NCBI GenBank assembly: GCA_009873655.1
Contig: WAIB01000011.1
Location: 1-62,519, forward strand
Length of the DNA stretch: 62,519 nucleotides
Direction of reading: 5' to 3'
Source: Nitrospinota bacterium
GTDB taxonomy: Bacteria; Nitrospinota; Nitrospinia; Nitrospinales; VA-1
Position numbers and translations under genes: made by a program. The first letter of the stretch is position 1, and each line of letters starts with the position of its first letter. The notes beneath the pieces are model-generated. The model ran no database searches. It saw only the letters and a list, made by a program, of their open reading frames with translations, and was not told the DNA's origin. Below, one piece after another: positions 46,683 through 56,479 of the stretch.

Positions 46683-49600
46683 GGTTTTTTTTCCCTTTGG
46701 ATAATGTATTCCCGGTTGGCAGGAAAGTCTCCCTCCAACCGAGTGGATTCTCCTGTTGACCAGGTTATTTCCATGCGGGCTATATTTTCGGATTCCCCCA
46801 GGCCAAAGTGCGCTCCAGGCGCGTCGTAGGAATGAAATCCGCCGCCGGTTTTTATTTCACGAAACTGCTGCTTTTCCCCTTTTGATCCATAGTGGATTAT
46901 GATTTTGCATCCCAGGCAGAATCGGTTTCCCATTTTATCCCAGAGTTTGAAAGTCACACTATTATTTTTCGACTCATGATTCGTATAGACCTTGAACGGG
47001 CCATACAGGGTATTTGCTATGATGTCGAGGTCGCCGTCACGATCGATATCCAGATAGGTGTAGGAGGAGCTGTGGTCGTAATCATCCAGCCCGAATTCCT
47101 GTTCGGCGGGTTTGAACGTTTTTCCTCCCTCGTTATGAAAGAAATTATTGGCCGCAAACTCCTGGGTGATGGGTACTCCATTGACGACATAAAGATCCTG
47201 CCATTGGTCGTTGTCGAGATCCCCAAAGCGGGCGTTCCAACTCCATTCTGCTGTTGAGATTTGTGTTTGTTTTGAAACATCCTCAAAAGTGCGATCGGGT
47301 TGGCCCGATAAAAGCAGATTGAACTGCGTTTGCATGGGAATTTCTTCATCAATCGAAAGTTTGAGATGCTGTGCTTCAAAGTATTTATTGCAAACCAGGT
47401 TGTTCAGCATGAAAGGAGTCGAAATTTTTTCGCACAGGTTTTTGTTTTTTCGGGTGGTTGCTACCAGTACCATTCGCATTACCATACATTCCTGGATCTT
47501 TTCAGGATCTGTCAGTGATGAGCACTTTTCAGATAAATCCTGCTTTTCCGGGTTCAACAGGGTTGCGAGCTTAACGAGCTGGTAACAAGATTTTTTGTTG
47601 AGAACGCTTTTGCCTGACTCACAAAAATCAAATCCCACATTTTTCATGGTATCGCCGAAAATATTTGAAACCACATCAAGCCCACGGGACATTCCGATAT
47701 TGGCCAGGTAAATATCAGGAATCAGGTCGTTGTTAAAATCACCGGTGTCGATGCTCATGGTATTCTGGGTAGTGAGAGGAATAATATTGTCCTGATGGCG
47801 TACTTTTTTAAAAACGCCCTCGCTTTTGCCATGATAGTAAGTGTCGGAAACCCGGTAGTCGTTAGCGATTACCAAATCGGGCTGGCCATCGAGATTAAAA
47901 TCTGAAAGCAGGGTGGAATGAGTCTGGCCGGGAATGCCTTCCATCTCCTGAATTTCAAACTCAAGGTTTCGATTCAGGACCAGCTGGTCTGTGGCCTGTT
48001 TTATGGGCTTGCGAGTCAGAATACCCAGATAATAGTTTCCATTGATGATATCGAGGAACCCATCCTGATCAATATCGGCAAAGGCAGAAGCGCTGGTGAG
48101 GAGAGCACTGCCATTGGGAACTTTTTTTACGGTTATTTCCCCTTCGACGGGAATCGGGTTTAAAACAACATAATTTCCCTCATTAAAAGTCGTCAGAAAA
48201 ATATCCAGCCAGCCATCGTTATTTAAATCGACCAGGGCAATGTTAATGGCCTGCTTGCCATTGAGTTGAGAGATATTGTTGAAGACTTTTTTGAATTTTT
48301 TCCCATACAGGTTCTGGTACAGTTCGAATCCATTATCGGTTGCAATCGCAAAATCGGTCCATCCGTCGTGATCGAAATCTCCGGAAGCAATACCGCGCCC
48401 AAAAAACAGGGGGTCGATAAATCCACTTGGGGTCAGGGAATTTGAGTAGGTGATACCCATCTGGTTTCCGGGTTGGACGGTGAAGGGTTTGCCTTCATTT
48501 TTATTTCGCGGTTTATGGGAGAGTGCCTGCAGGGTGATATTCCCCTGCTTTCGAATTATGGGAGCCGCGTGGCGGGTTCTCGGGACCAGAGAAAACTGGC
48601 TGGATTGAGAGTTTTGTTTCTCAATGGGTTTTTTGTCAATGATCCGGTCGTATTGCTGCAGCCATTGAACGTGGCGATATTCAATGAATCCATTGGAGAT
48701 ATAACCCAGGCCCACTCCGATTGCGAAGACAATGAGAAAAAGTTTAACAGCTAAAAACGTGGAAAAAGTGCGTGCCACAATCATTGCCGAATAGATGCTG
48801 AAGGTACCGAGGGTGAAAAGCATGGTGGTAACGAATGCCGGAGCCAACCCGGACATCATCAAAGCCTGCGCCAACATTAAATCGAAGGCGATCGGCAATG
48901 GCATGATCGTACCCATGAAGGAGATCAGGCTCAGGTTGATGAGGTTGATGGGCACTCCAATCAATTTGTCGAAGCTCCAGGCATGGCTTGCTAGCGCTCC
49001 CAAGAGCCCCGCTAAAAGCATCAAGGGGACGGTTCTGATAAAAATGTATTGCAGTCCTTTTAAATAATCCGCGGTCGCGTTTTTTAAGGCTTCAGGCCAG
49101 GATTCGCTTGAAATATCGCAGGAAGTGTCAATTTCGCAAACGGAGTTTTCCTGGGGGATCATTTTTTTATCCGATATCAGAGGAACAATGAGAAGAATCA
49201 GAACGAATGTTGCCAGAAGTTTTGCCAATGCCATATAGAAGGGAAAAATGGAAAAAAGCATGGTTAAGACAATGATGTTTAATGTGGGTGAACTGAACAT
49301 CACCGCCAAGGCGGTTTCCATTTTACTGCCGGCCTCGTACAATCCTTTGGCAATGGGAGCGACACAGTTAACGCAAACGCCCAGGGGTGTTCCTACAAAC
49401 ATTCCCATAAAGCTGTTCCGAAAGCGTTTGTCAGAGGGTTGTCTTGGTGTATATTTCAGGAGGGTGAAAAAGCCCGCGGCGATTACCAGCCCGAACGCCA
49501 TGCCCCGCCAGTTGGTCTGGTACCAGTTCAGTGTGGTAACAATGACGCGGGAAAGAAAGTCGGCCTTTCGCGAAACATGGAAATGAGCTTCGTTGGTAAG

Positions 49601-49735
49601 AGGGTCTTCAAAGGCCTCCATTCCGGAAAGGGCCGCTTTAGAATCCAATGCAGGGTAGCGGGAAACTAACCAGAAGCTTGCGGAAACGCAAATTAGAAAA
49701 ACAATAAGGATAGTAAACCTTTTTTTACCAGCCAT
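46679..49735 (-). CDS. DUF318-type permease fused to FG-GAP repeats and ASPIC/UnbV domain
   Basis: This 1018-residue protein combines two parts. Residues about 1-370 are a polytopic membrane permease of the DUF318/ArsP-like superfamily, with GTPLGVCVNCVAPIAKGLYE and a CVNC pair near residue 118. From about 420 to 900 follow at least six FG-GAP/VCBS repeats with calcium-loop motifs such as DFDHDGWTD, DLNNDGWLD, DIDQDGFLD and DIDRDGDLD. The end (about 930-1005) matches ASPIC/UnbV. The repeats should face outside the cytoplasm. Substrate is unknown. Confidence 0.75.
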   Translation of the reverse strand: MAGKKRFTILIVFLICVSASFWLVSRYPALDSKAALSGMEAFEDPLTNEAHFHVSRKADFLSRVIVTTLNWYQTNWRGMAFGLVIAAGFFTLLKYTPRQPSDKRFRNSFMGMFVGTPLGVCVNCVAPIAKGLYEAGSKMETALAVMFSSPTLNIIVLTMLFSIFPFYMALAKLLATFVLILLIVPLISDKKMIPQENSVCEIDTSCDISSESWPEALKNATADYLKGLQYIFIRTVPLMLLAGLLGALASHAWSFDKLIGVPINLINLSLISFMGTIMPLPIAFDLMLAQALMMSGLAPAFVTTMLFTLGTFSIYSAMIVARTFSTFLAVKLFLIVFAIGVGLGYISNGFIEYRHVQWLQQYDRIIDKKPIEKQNSQSSQFSLVPRTRHAAPIIRKQGNITLQALSHKPRNKNEGKPFTVQPGNQMGITYSNSLTPSGFIDPLFFGRGIASGDFDHDGWTDFAIATDNGFELYQNLYGKKFKKVFNNISQLNGKQAINIALVDLNNDGWLDIFLTTFNEGNYVVLNPIPVEGEITVKKVPNGSALLTSASAFADIDQDGFLDIINGNYYLGILTRKPIKQATDQLVLNRNLEFEIQEMEGIPGQTHSTLLSDFNLDGQPDLVIANDYRVSDTYYHGKSEGVFKKVRHQDNIIPLTTQNTMSIDTGDFNNDLIPDIYLANIGMSRGLDVVSNIFGDTMKNVGFDFCESGKSVLNKKSCYQLVKLATLLNPEKQDLSEKCSSLTDPEKIQECMVMRMVLVATTRKNKNLCEKISTPFMLNNLVCNKYFEAQHLKLSIDEEIPMQTQFNLLLSGQPDRTFEDVSKQTQISTAEWSWNARFGDLDNDQWQDLYVVNGVPITQEFAANNFFHNEGGKTFKPAEQEFGLDDYDHSSSYTYLDIDRDGDLDIIANTLYGPFKVYTNHESKNNSVTFKLWDKMGNRFCLGCKIIIHYGSKGEKQQFREIKTGGGFHSYDAPGAHFGLGESENIARMEITWSTGESTRLEGDFPANREYIIQREKKP

Positions 49736-49807
49736 TCCTATAATTTTGAGGTAATGAAATGAGTTAAAGCTTGTATATTTTTACCTTAAAACTGATTGGA
49801 AAGGGAG

Positions 49808-49846
49808 ACCAATTTTCGTTCCTTGCCTGCAGGAACTCCTATTGGT
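49808..49846. repeat. Interrupted inverted repeat in glnS/permease divergent region
   Basis: ACCAAT - tttc - GTTCC - nine bases - GGAAC - tcct - ATTGGT forms a symmetric two-step hairpin with a 4/4 internal loop. It is located upstream of the glnS -10 box and the divergent permease gene and could be an operator or RNA hairpin. Confidence 0.4.
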
Positions 49847-49879
49847 AGAATCCGATCCATAGAAAACCGGTTTTGTGGT

Positions 49880-49885
49880 TATAAT
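49880..49885 (+). promoter_or_regulatory. -10 box for glnS
   Basis: A perfect TATAAT lies 47 bases before the chosen TTG start. No good -35 box is found at 16-18 bases, so the promoter may need an activator. It places the transcript start near 49892, which supports the TTG start over any earlier one. Confidence 0.45.
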
Positions 49886-49931
49886 AGCTTCGTTTGTTTC
49901 CCGCCAAAGGTCAAGAAAGAGGAGAGAAAAT

Positions 49932-51599
49932 TTGTCAGAAGTTGAAACCCCTTCCAATTTTATTCAGAATAAAATTGAAGAAGAATTAAAATCAAGCAGC
50001 TTTACCGTCCATACCCGTTTCCCTCCAGAGCCTAATGGTCATCTTCATATTGGGCACGCAAAATCCATTTGTCTTAATTTTGGACTGGCGGATAAATTTT
50101 CCGGAATTTGCAATTTAAGGTTTGATGATACCAACCCCAGCAAAGAGGAAACGAAATTTGTTAAAGCCATTCAAGAAGATGTTAAGTGGCTCGGATTCGA
50201 CTGGGGGAATCAATTATTTTATGCGTCCGATTATTTCGACCAATTGTTTGAATTTGCCATCCGGCTTATAAAAAAAGGGAAGGCCTATGTGGATGATTTA
50301 ACCCCGGAGCAGATGAGGGAATACCGGGGAACCCTCTCCGAACCCGGGAAAAACAGTCCTTACCGAGACCGGTCGATTGAGGAAAATCTGGATTTATTTC
50401 AGAAAATGAAGGCCGGCGAATTTGAAGAAGGTGAAAAAGTTCTGCGGGCTAAAATCGATATGGGTTCAGGGAATTTAAACATGCGCGACCCCGTGCTTTA
50501 CCGGATTTTAAAAGCCTCACACCATCGAACCGGTGACAAATGGTGTATCTACCCAATGTATGATTTTACACACGGGCAATCCGATTCGATTGAAAAAATA
50601 ACCCACTCGCTCTGCACCCTGGAATTTGAAGACCACCGGCCCCTTTATGACTGGTTTCTGGATGAATTGGAAATTTACCATCCCCAGCAAATTGAATTTG
50701 CCCGATTGAATTTAAATTACACGATCCTCAGTAAAAGGAAACTGTTGCAACTGGTTGAAGAAAGGCATGTGGATAATTGGGACGATCCCCGTATGCCCAC
50801 CCTTTCTGGAATGCGCAGGCGCGGTTACCCGCCGGAAGCGATTCGTGAATTTTGTGACCGTATAGGAATTTCAAAAAGCAACGCCACGGTCGATTTTGCA
50901 CTGCTTGAACATTGTGTCCGGGAATATTTGAATCGCACTGCTACCCGGGTGATGGTGGTATTGCGTCCACTCAAAGTTGTTTTAATCAACTACCCGGAAG
51001 ACCAGGTGGAAGAGATGGACGCGGTTAACAATCCCGAAGACCCCAATGCGGGAACCCGCAAGATGCCTTTTTCCCGAACGGTTTATATTGAGAGAGACGA
51101 CTTTATGGAAGACCCGCCGAAAAAGTTTTTTCGGCTTGCCCCGGGTCGGGAAGTTCGCCTCAAACACGCATATGTAATCAAATGCGAGGAAGTGATCAAA
51201 AATTCAGATGGGGAAATTGTGGAATTGCGTTGTACCTATGATCCGGAAACCCGGAGTGGCGCAACTCAGGATGGGCGAAAAATAAAAGGCACTCTGCATT
51301 GGGTCTCAGAGGATCACGCGCATAAGGCGGAAGTGAGATTGTACAACCATCTTTTTACGCAGGAAAATCCTGCAGATGAAAAGGTGTGTCCTGACTTGAA
51401 ATCGAGTTTGAATCCGGACTCCCTGGAAATAATCGAAGAGGCGTTATTGGAGCCGTCATTAAAAAATGCAAAAGGCGGTTATCAGTTTTTAAGACTGGGA
51501 TATTTCAGTGTAGACCCTCAGAAATCTGCTTCCGGGGATCAGATTTTTAACCGGGTTGTTACCCTCCGGGATACCTGGGCAAAAATTGCCAATAAATAA
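49932..51599 (+). CDS. glnS: Glutaminyl-tRNA synthetase (TTG start)
   Basis: GlnRS charges tRNA-Gln directly. The TTG start follows AGAGGAGAG and gives 555 residues, equal to the E. coli enzyme. A longer reading from 49875 would begin before the likely transcript start. The HIGH motif is [15 protein letters not shown] near residue 35 and the KMSKS-like motif is YTILSKRKL near residue 265. The C-terminal anticodon-binding beta barrels follow (TVYIERDDF, then [14 protein letters not shown]). Confidence 0.95.
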   Translation: MSEVETPSNFIQNKIEEELKSSSFTVHTRFPPEPNGHLHIGHAKSICLNFGLADKFSGICNLRFDDTNPSKEETKFVKAIQEDVKWLGFDWGNQLFYASDYFDQLFEFAIRLIKKGKAYVDDLTPEQMREYRGTLSEPGKNSPYRDRSIEENLDLFQKMKAGEFEEGEKVLRAKIDMGSGNLNMRDPVLYRILKASHHRTGDKWCIYPMYDFTHGQSDSIEKITHSLCTLEFEDHRPLYDWFLDELEIYHPQQIEFARLNLNYTILSKRKLLQLVEERHVDNWDDPRMPTLSGMRRRGYPPEAIREFCDRIGISKSNATVDFALLEHCVREYLNRTATRVMVVLRPLKVVLINYPEDQVEEMDAVNNPEDPNAGTRKMPFSRTVYIERDDFMEDPPKKFFRLAPGREVRLKHAYVIKCEEVIKNSDGEIVELRCTYDPETRSGATQDGRKIKGTLHWVSEDHAHKAEVRLYNHLFTQENPADEKVCPDLKSSLNPDSLEIIEEALLEPSLKNAKGGYQFLRLGYFSVDPQKSASGDQIFNRVVTLRDTWAKIANK

Positions 51600-51606
51600 C
51601 CCTGGA

Positions 51607-52086
51607 TTATCCGATTCCGTTACCGGGTTGCTTTTTGGGCAGGATGAAGCTAAAGGTGGCTCCTTCTCCTTCCCGGCTTTTTACAAAGATCGATCCTCTA
51701 TGCCGGGTAATAATTTTTTTGCAGATAGCAAGGCCAATCCCGGTTCCCTCGTAGGTCGAGTTTCCATGCAATCGTTCCAGGGGAGCAAATATCCGCTCGG
51801 AAAACTTTTCATCATTTAACCCGATTCCGTTATCCTTGATATTGATGGTCCAGCCTTCCTGGGTTTTATAGCTGCTGTCGATCTCTACCTTGGGCGGGGT
51901 ATCTTCTTTATGGTATTTCAAGGCATTTTCGAGCAGGTTTTGAAATAGTTGCCGCATCTGGAATGGATCTGCTTCAATATTTGGCAACTCTCCGATTTTA
52001 ATTTCCCCGTATTTTGTTGAATTAATATCTTGATAATTATAATTCCTAATGATTTTAAAGCCGGGTAGGGGCGTCTTTTTTTCAAC
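51607..52086 (-). pseudogene. Histidine kinase remnant (ATPase domain only)
   Basis: The reading covers the complete HATPase domain: N-box NLLENALKYH, G1 DNGIGL, then EGTGIGLAICKKIITRHRG. The start would be a TTG at 51987, but the frame continues upstream (KIGELPNIEADP, reaching a TAA near 52088) with no ATG, GTG or usable start. The sensor domain and phospho-accepting histidine are missing, so it looks like a truncated kinase gene. Confidence 0.6.
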
Positions 52087-52189
52087 CCTTTATCCTTATT
52101 CCGGTTTTTGTTCCAAGGTTCCCGGATTGGTCTGATGCCGGGGGTTTTGTAAGTGCTGGAAAATACGCTTCTAAAATTTATCATTTGTT

Positions 52190-52218
52190 TTGACAGGTTT
52201 TTGCAATTGTGCTACAAA
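52190..52218 (+). promoter_or_regulatory. Strong promoter for dnaN
   Basis: A perfect TTGACA, 17-base spacer, then TGC-TACAAA: an extended -10 box with a good -35. The start would be near 52225, about 40 bases before the dnaN ATG. Confidence 0.65.
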
Positions 52219-52264
52219 CCCTCAAGTCCGGAATCGGGCGCAATTGTTGTAATTGAGGAGCTAC

Positions 52265-53371
52265 ATGGAAGTTAGAATAAGCCGGGATGTGCTCCTGAAC
52301 GCCGTCCACAAAGTTCAGGGAATAGTCGAACCAAAAGGGGCGATGCCCATTCTTTCCCACCTGCACCTTTCCGCAAAAAAAGATAATATTATTATCCGCG
52401 CTACGGATTTGGAAATTGGGACTTTAGGAAATTATCCCGCCAATGTCACCACAGAGGGTGCAGTGACCCTGAATGCGCGGAAGTTGTTTGACATTATCCG
52501 CGAATTGCCGAACGAAGAAATTTACATCAAGAAAGAAGAAAATAACTGGATTACATTGAAGTGTGGAAAATCCAAGTTCCGTCTCCCGGGATTGCCCCCT
52601 GAAGATTATCCCCCGATGCCGGAATACAGTGACAAGGTGGTTATAGAATTTGACGGCAAGATTTTAAAGGAAATGATCCGAAAAACCTTTTTCTCTGTGT
52701 CACCCGATGAATCACGGCAGGCTTTAAATGGTCTTTTGCTGGAAGCGGAGGGGAGCAACGCGACGCTTGTAGGTACAGATGGACACAGGCTTGCTTTAAT
52801 CAGTCGTCCGGTAAATTCGCAAAATGACAGTAAGGAAAAAGTGAGTTACCTGCTTCCCAAAAAAGCTTTGTCTGAACTTTTGAAGTTAATGGAAGACGAT
52901 GACGAAAAATTTGGATTCTCTGCTCATGAAAACCACCTGGCCTTTATTCATGGGAAACAGGTCATTGTTTCAAGAAAAATTGACGGGAAATTCCCCAATT
53001 ACCGCCAGGTCATCCCCACTGACAATTCATTAAAAGCCCAAGCCAACCGGGAAGATTTGACCCACGCATTGAAAAGAGTTGCGCTTCTGGCGGACGAAAA
53101 ATCAAAAATGGTCCGATTTGAGATTCAAAAAGGCAGCCTTACCCTGGTTTCAGACAATACGGATCTGGGAGCGGCAGTGGAAGAGGTTGCCCTTGACTAC
53201 GATGGCGATGAAGTCTCCATTGGCCTGAATGCCAAATACGTTCTGGACATTTTAAATGTCATGGATGTTGAAGCGGTGACTCTCAACTTGAAAGACCAGA
53301 ATCACTCCTGCCTGTTTACTTCTGTAAACGATGATCAATATAAAAGCATTGTCATGCCAATGCGTTTATAG
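52265..53371 (+). CDS. dnaN: DNA polymerase III subunit beta (sliding clamp)
   Basis: DnaN forms the ring that holds DNA polymerase III on DNA. The ATG eight bases after GAGGAG gives 368 residues, against the usual 366-380. It has the three clamp folds: MEVRISRDVLLNAVHKVQG at the start, GTDGHRLALISRPV in the second and the ending SIVMPMRL. The gene is not next to dnaA, recF or gyrB as in many bacteria, but beside glnS with its own promoter. Confidence 0.96.
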   Translation: MEVRISRDVLLNAVHKVQGIVEPKGAMPILSHLHLSAKKDNIIIRATDLEIGTLGNYPANVTTEGAVTLNARKLFDIIRELPNEEIYIKKEENNWITLKCGKSKFRLPGLPPEDYPPMPEYSDKVVIEFDGKILKEMIRKTFFSVSPDESRQALNGLLLEAEGSNATLVGTDGHRLALISRPVNSQNDSKEKVSYLLPKKALSELLKLMEDDDEKFGFSAHENHLAFIHGKQVIVSRKIDGKFPNYRQVIPTDNSLKAQANREDLTHALKRVALLADEKSKMVRFEIQKGSLTLVSDNTDLGAAVEEVALDYDGDEVSIGLNAKYVLDILNVMDVEAVTLNLKDQNHSCLFTSVNDDQYKSIVMPMRL

Positions 53372-53379
53372 AAAACCCT

Positions 53380-54507
53380 TCAAAGATCAAAAAAAGCATC
53401 CAGCTTTTCATCGCTGCGCGGAGTTTTACCGGTAACGCCTTCCCAGACCTCTTTTGTTTCCATACAAAAATAAATGGAAAGCTCTTTCGATTTTTCCTGC
53501 AGGAATCCCCGAATGGTTTCGTAGGCCTTATTTCTTAATGGGCGCAGATATCTGAACTTGCCATCCTTCCCTGGTAAATGTTCCCCGGTGAACAGCAGGG
53601 TTTCGGGGTGGCGTGACTTTATTATGGGTTTCAGGGAGGATCGATAGCGAAAACTGCCAAGACTCACCCATTCCATTTGGGAGGCAGGAATAAAATCAAA
53701 TAGAGTATCCACCAACCCACGGTAAGCTTCTTCCCATTCGGGTATCAATATGATGGGGTCCAGGTGAAATCCGACCCGGTAACCTTTTTCCGCACAGAGG
53801 CTGGCCGCGTGCAGGCGGCTTTCTAAACCGGGGGTTCCCTTTTCTTCAAGATCTATGACCTGTTGCGGATTGATCGACCAGGAAACGATGACATTAGTGG
53901 GGTCTGGCTGGTCCAGTAAATTTTCGACGCAATCCGATTTTGTTTTTAATTCCAATACGGCATTTTTTTGTTTGTTGAAAAACGGAACCAGTGAGTTGGA
54001 ATAGGGTATAAGCGAATCGAGCGCGAGGCTGTCGGTGATCTCTCCTGTCCCCACCCGAAAGGCCCGGTCCGGGAATTGAGCAAAAACCTCTTCAAGCTCC
54101 TGTAAAAGGTCCTCAATATTTACATAAGCGACCTGCAAAGGGTTGTTGTTCAGGAAATCCTGCAGAAAACAATAGGAACAATCGAAGATGCAATTTTTTG
54201 CCAGGTTGACGACATAATAATTGCAGCAAACCATACCCGGGCTCGCCCCCGGACATTTCTTTAAAAAAGATCCATTGAAACGAGATAAGACCAGGTTCTT
54301 TTTCCCTTCCCCAAAAACATCGTTTTGAGAAGTTTTGAATTGCGTTTCCAGTTGTTCGATATCTTGAATTTCATAAACCGGAACATGAGAAAGCCTGGAT
54401 AATATTTCCTCCGTCAAAGGAAAGTTTCTGCAGTTTTGCTCTACAAAGACCGCATCCGGCTGATAGATGCTTTGGGTGCTCCCAGAAGTTTTTGTTTTAT
54501 TTGACAT
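53380..54507 (-). CDS. SPL-like radical SAM protein
   Basis: The 375-residue protein belongs to the spore-photoproduct-lyase-related radical SAM group. The cluster motif is CIFDCSYCFLQDF (CxxxCxxC near residue 109), then FRVGTGEITDSLALD and SWSINPQQVIDLEEKGT. In spore formers SPL repairs UV photoproducts; in non-spore formers the substrate of the homologues is unknown. Its stop faces the dnaN stop eight bases away. Confidence 0.8.
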   Translation of the reverse strand: MSNKTKTSGSTQSIYQPDAVFVEQNCRNFPLTEEILSRLSHVPVYEIQDIEQLETQFKTSQNDVFGEGKKNLVLSRFNGSFLKKCPGASPGMVCCNYYVVNLAKNCIFDCSYCFLQDFLNNNPLQVAYVNIEDLLQELEEVFAQFPDRAFRVGTGEITDSLALDSLIPYSNSLVPFFNKQKNAVLELKTKSDCVENLLDQPDPTNVIVSWSINPQQVIDLEEKGTPGLESRLHAASLCAEKGYRVGFHLDPIILIPEWEEAYRGLVDTLFDFIPASQMEWVSLGSFRYRSSLKPIIKSRHPETLLFTGEHLPGKDGKFRYLRPLRNKAYETIRGFLQEKSKELSIYFCMETKEVWEGVTGKTPRSDEKLDAFFDL

Positions 54508-54583
54508 TATTCGATATAATGGGTGCGTTCAGGTTCCTGAATGGTTTAAAAAACCACCTTATCACTTTAAAGAAGGAAATAAA

Positions 54584-55699
54584 ATGGACTTTCCCAGCTC
54601 GCTCGACGGTCAGCAGATAGAAAATAAGAAGAAACCTTCACCTCATTGGGGATTTCTTTTGTTAATTGCTGTGTCATTGGGTTTGAATTTTTATTTTTTA
54701 CTTTTCGATGGAAAAAATTCAGAAGAAATGGCGAAAGCCCTTCCTCAAGTAGAAGAATCGAATCTGGTTGAGTCGCAAATCGAAGGACTTGATCCGGAAA
54801 AAAATATTGCCCTGGAGGAAATCGTTCCTCCTGCCCCTAAAATCCAGCCGGTGTCATTCTCGAAATCAGAAGATAAAAAGTTAAGAGATAAAGTCGTCCA
54901 GTCCCTGGAATTCAAAGTTCGCAATTCCCTGAATTATACCATTTGCAAAATTGTATCCCGTAAAGAAGGGTGCGCCGCACTCTCCGCACATCTGGGACGG
55001 CTGATGTCCTGGTTCTTTGACGTAAACAGAAGTATTAGAAACGGGGATGCGATGAAGATCGTTTTTCAGAAACAGGAAGGGCCTGAGCAATTTAAAATTT
55101 TAAAACTTTCCTATAAGAGTCAACGGTTCGGAAAAACTTATGCAGCAAATTATTTTGAAGGTTTGGATCAGGCAGGGTATTTTGATCTTGACGGTAACGA
55201 AGTGGCCATGCGAATCGTAGAATCCCAAAGCCCCATTCGAACTTATACTGAAATCACCTCTTTGCCCGGAGATTTTCGTAAAGGCGGTGGAGGTCATTCG
55301 GGAACCGATTTTAAAGCCCCTGTTGGAACCCCGGTGTATTCCGGTTTTAAGGGTAAGGTAACCCGGGCAAACTGGAACGTTCGGGCCAATGGCTATTGTG
55401 TTGAAATCGACCATCCCGAAAAAGGCATTAAAACCCTGTATTTGCACCTGAGCCGAGTCCTTGTTAAGCCGGGGCAAACCATAAAAGCAGGGCAGCAGAT
55501 TGCGGAGTCGGGGAATACGGGTCGAACCTTTGCCCCTCATTTACATTATGAAATTCAGCATAGAAAAAACCGGGATCGGATATATAATCCTTTCAAATCC
55601 AAACACCATAAACATTATACGCGCAAGATACCGGTTAATAGTCTCGAACAGTTCAAAGACACCTTAAAGCACTACGACTCGCTGTTAAAGCAAAGTTGA
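54584..55699 (+). CDS. M23-family murein endopeptidase
   Basis: The ATG after GAAGGAA gives 371 residues; the reading from 54467 overlaps the start of the opposite gene and is not credible. An N-terminal membrane anchor (WGFLLLIAVSLGLNFYFLLF, about residues 22-41) is followed by a coiled/linker part, then the M23 domain (about 250-345) with zinc ligands in GGHSGTDFKAP and HLHYEIQH. It cuts peptide bonds in peptidoglycan, like NlpD/MepM proteins. mtgA follows. Confidence 0.9.
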   Translation: MDFPSSLDGQQIENKKKPSPHWGFLLLIAVSLGLNFYFLLFDGKNSEEMAKALPQVEESNLVESQIEGLDPEKNIALEEIVPPAPKIQPVSFSKSEDKKLRDKVVQSLEFKVRNSLNYTICKIVSRKEGCAALSAHLGRLMSWFFDVNRSIRNGDAMKIVFQKQEGPEQFKILKLSYKSQRFGKTYAANYFEGLDQAGYFDLDGNEVAMRIVESQSPIRTYTEITSLPGDFRKGGGGHSGTDFKAPVGTPVYSGFKGKVTRANWNVRANGYCVEIDHPEKGIKTLYLHLSRVLVKPGQTIKAGQQIAESGNTGRTFAPHLHYEIQHRKNRDRIYNPFKSKHHKHYTRKIPVNSLEQFKDTLKHYDSLLKQS

Positions 55700-55752
55700 T
55701 TGGATAGAAGAAAAATCAGGACCGGTAATTTCATAGAAAGACCAGGGCCGCC

Positions 55753-56478
55753 TTGAAAACCCCTTCAAAGAAGAGGCGAAAGCGAAGTAGAAAAAAAGCC
55801 CCGATAAAAATTCGAGTTGGACGCGTAGTATTTGATATTTTTCTGTGTTTTTTTGCGCTCACCTTGATACCTGTTCTTGTTTTTCGCTATGTAAACCCGC
55901 CCTCAACCCCTTTGATGTGGATTCGCTCGTTTCAAAGTGAAATCGATACTCCCCTCCATGTTGCAACCTGGCAAACCATCGATGACATCTCTCCAAATCT
56001 TTTAAAGGCCGTGGTAGCTGCGGAGGACCAGAAATTTTTTACACATAAAGGATTTGACTGGATAGCCATTGAATATGCCATTCAGGTAAACTTGACAACA
56101 GACAGGAAAATCGGGGCCAGCACGATTTCCATGCAAACGGCCCGAAATGTTTTCCTCTGGCAGAAACGCACCTGGTTGCGAAAAATCCTTGAAGGATATT
56201 TTACGACCCTGATTGAGTTTTTCTGGGATAAGAAACGCATTCTCGAAGTCTATTTAAACGTCATTGAATGGGGAGAAGGAGTTTTCGGCTGCAACCAGGC
56301 CTCTCTTTTATATTTTAAGCACCCTCCCTCAAAGCTTTCACCTGTAGAATCAGCGTGGATGGCAGCTATTTTACCCAGCCCCAGAAAATGGTCGCAACAA
56401 CCCGCACCGGATCATGTTCGAGACCGGCAGGCAAAAATCCTGGAATCCATGACCAGGGTGCATATTCCGAAAAACTGA
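55753..56478 (+). CDS. mtgA: Monofunctional peptidoglycan glycosyltransferase (TTG start)
   Basis: MtgA polymerises lipid II at the inner membrane. The 241-residue GT51 protein has a basic N-terminus and one membrane anchor (IFLCFFALTLIPVLVF). The family motifs are present: AAEDQKFFTHKGFDW with the catalytic Glu, GASTISMQTARNVFLW, and EVYLNVIEWGEGVFG. It lacks a transpeptidase domain. It follows the M23 peptidase gene by about 50 bases. Confidence 0.93.
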   Translation: MKTPSKKRRKRSRKKAPIKIRVGRVVFDIFLCFFALTLIPVLVFRYVNPPSTPLMWIRSFQSEIDTPLHVATWQTIDDISPNLLKAVVAAEDQKFFTHKGFDWIAIEYAIQVNLTTDRKIGASTISMQTARNVFLWQKRTWLRKILEGYFTTLIEFFWDKKRILEVYLNVIEWGEGVFGCNQASLLYFKHPPSKLSPVESAWMAAILPSPRKWSQQPAPDHVRDRQAKILESMTRVHIPKN

Positions 56479-56479
56479 A

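Noticed and set aside
49875-49931. Longer N-terminus for GlnRS
   Set aside because: The extra residues overlap the TATAAT box and are absent from the family; the TTG has a strong ribosome binding site.
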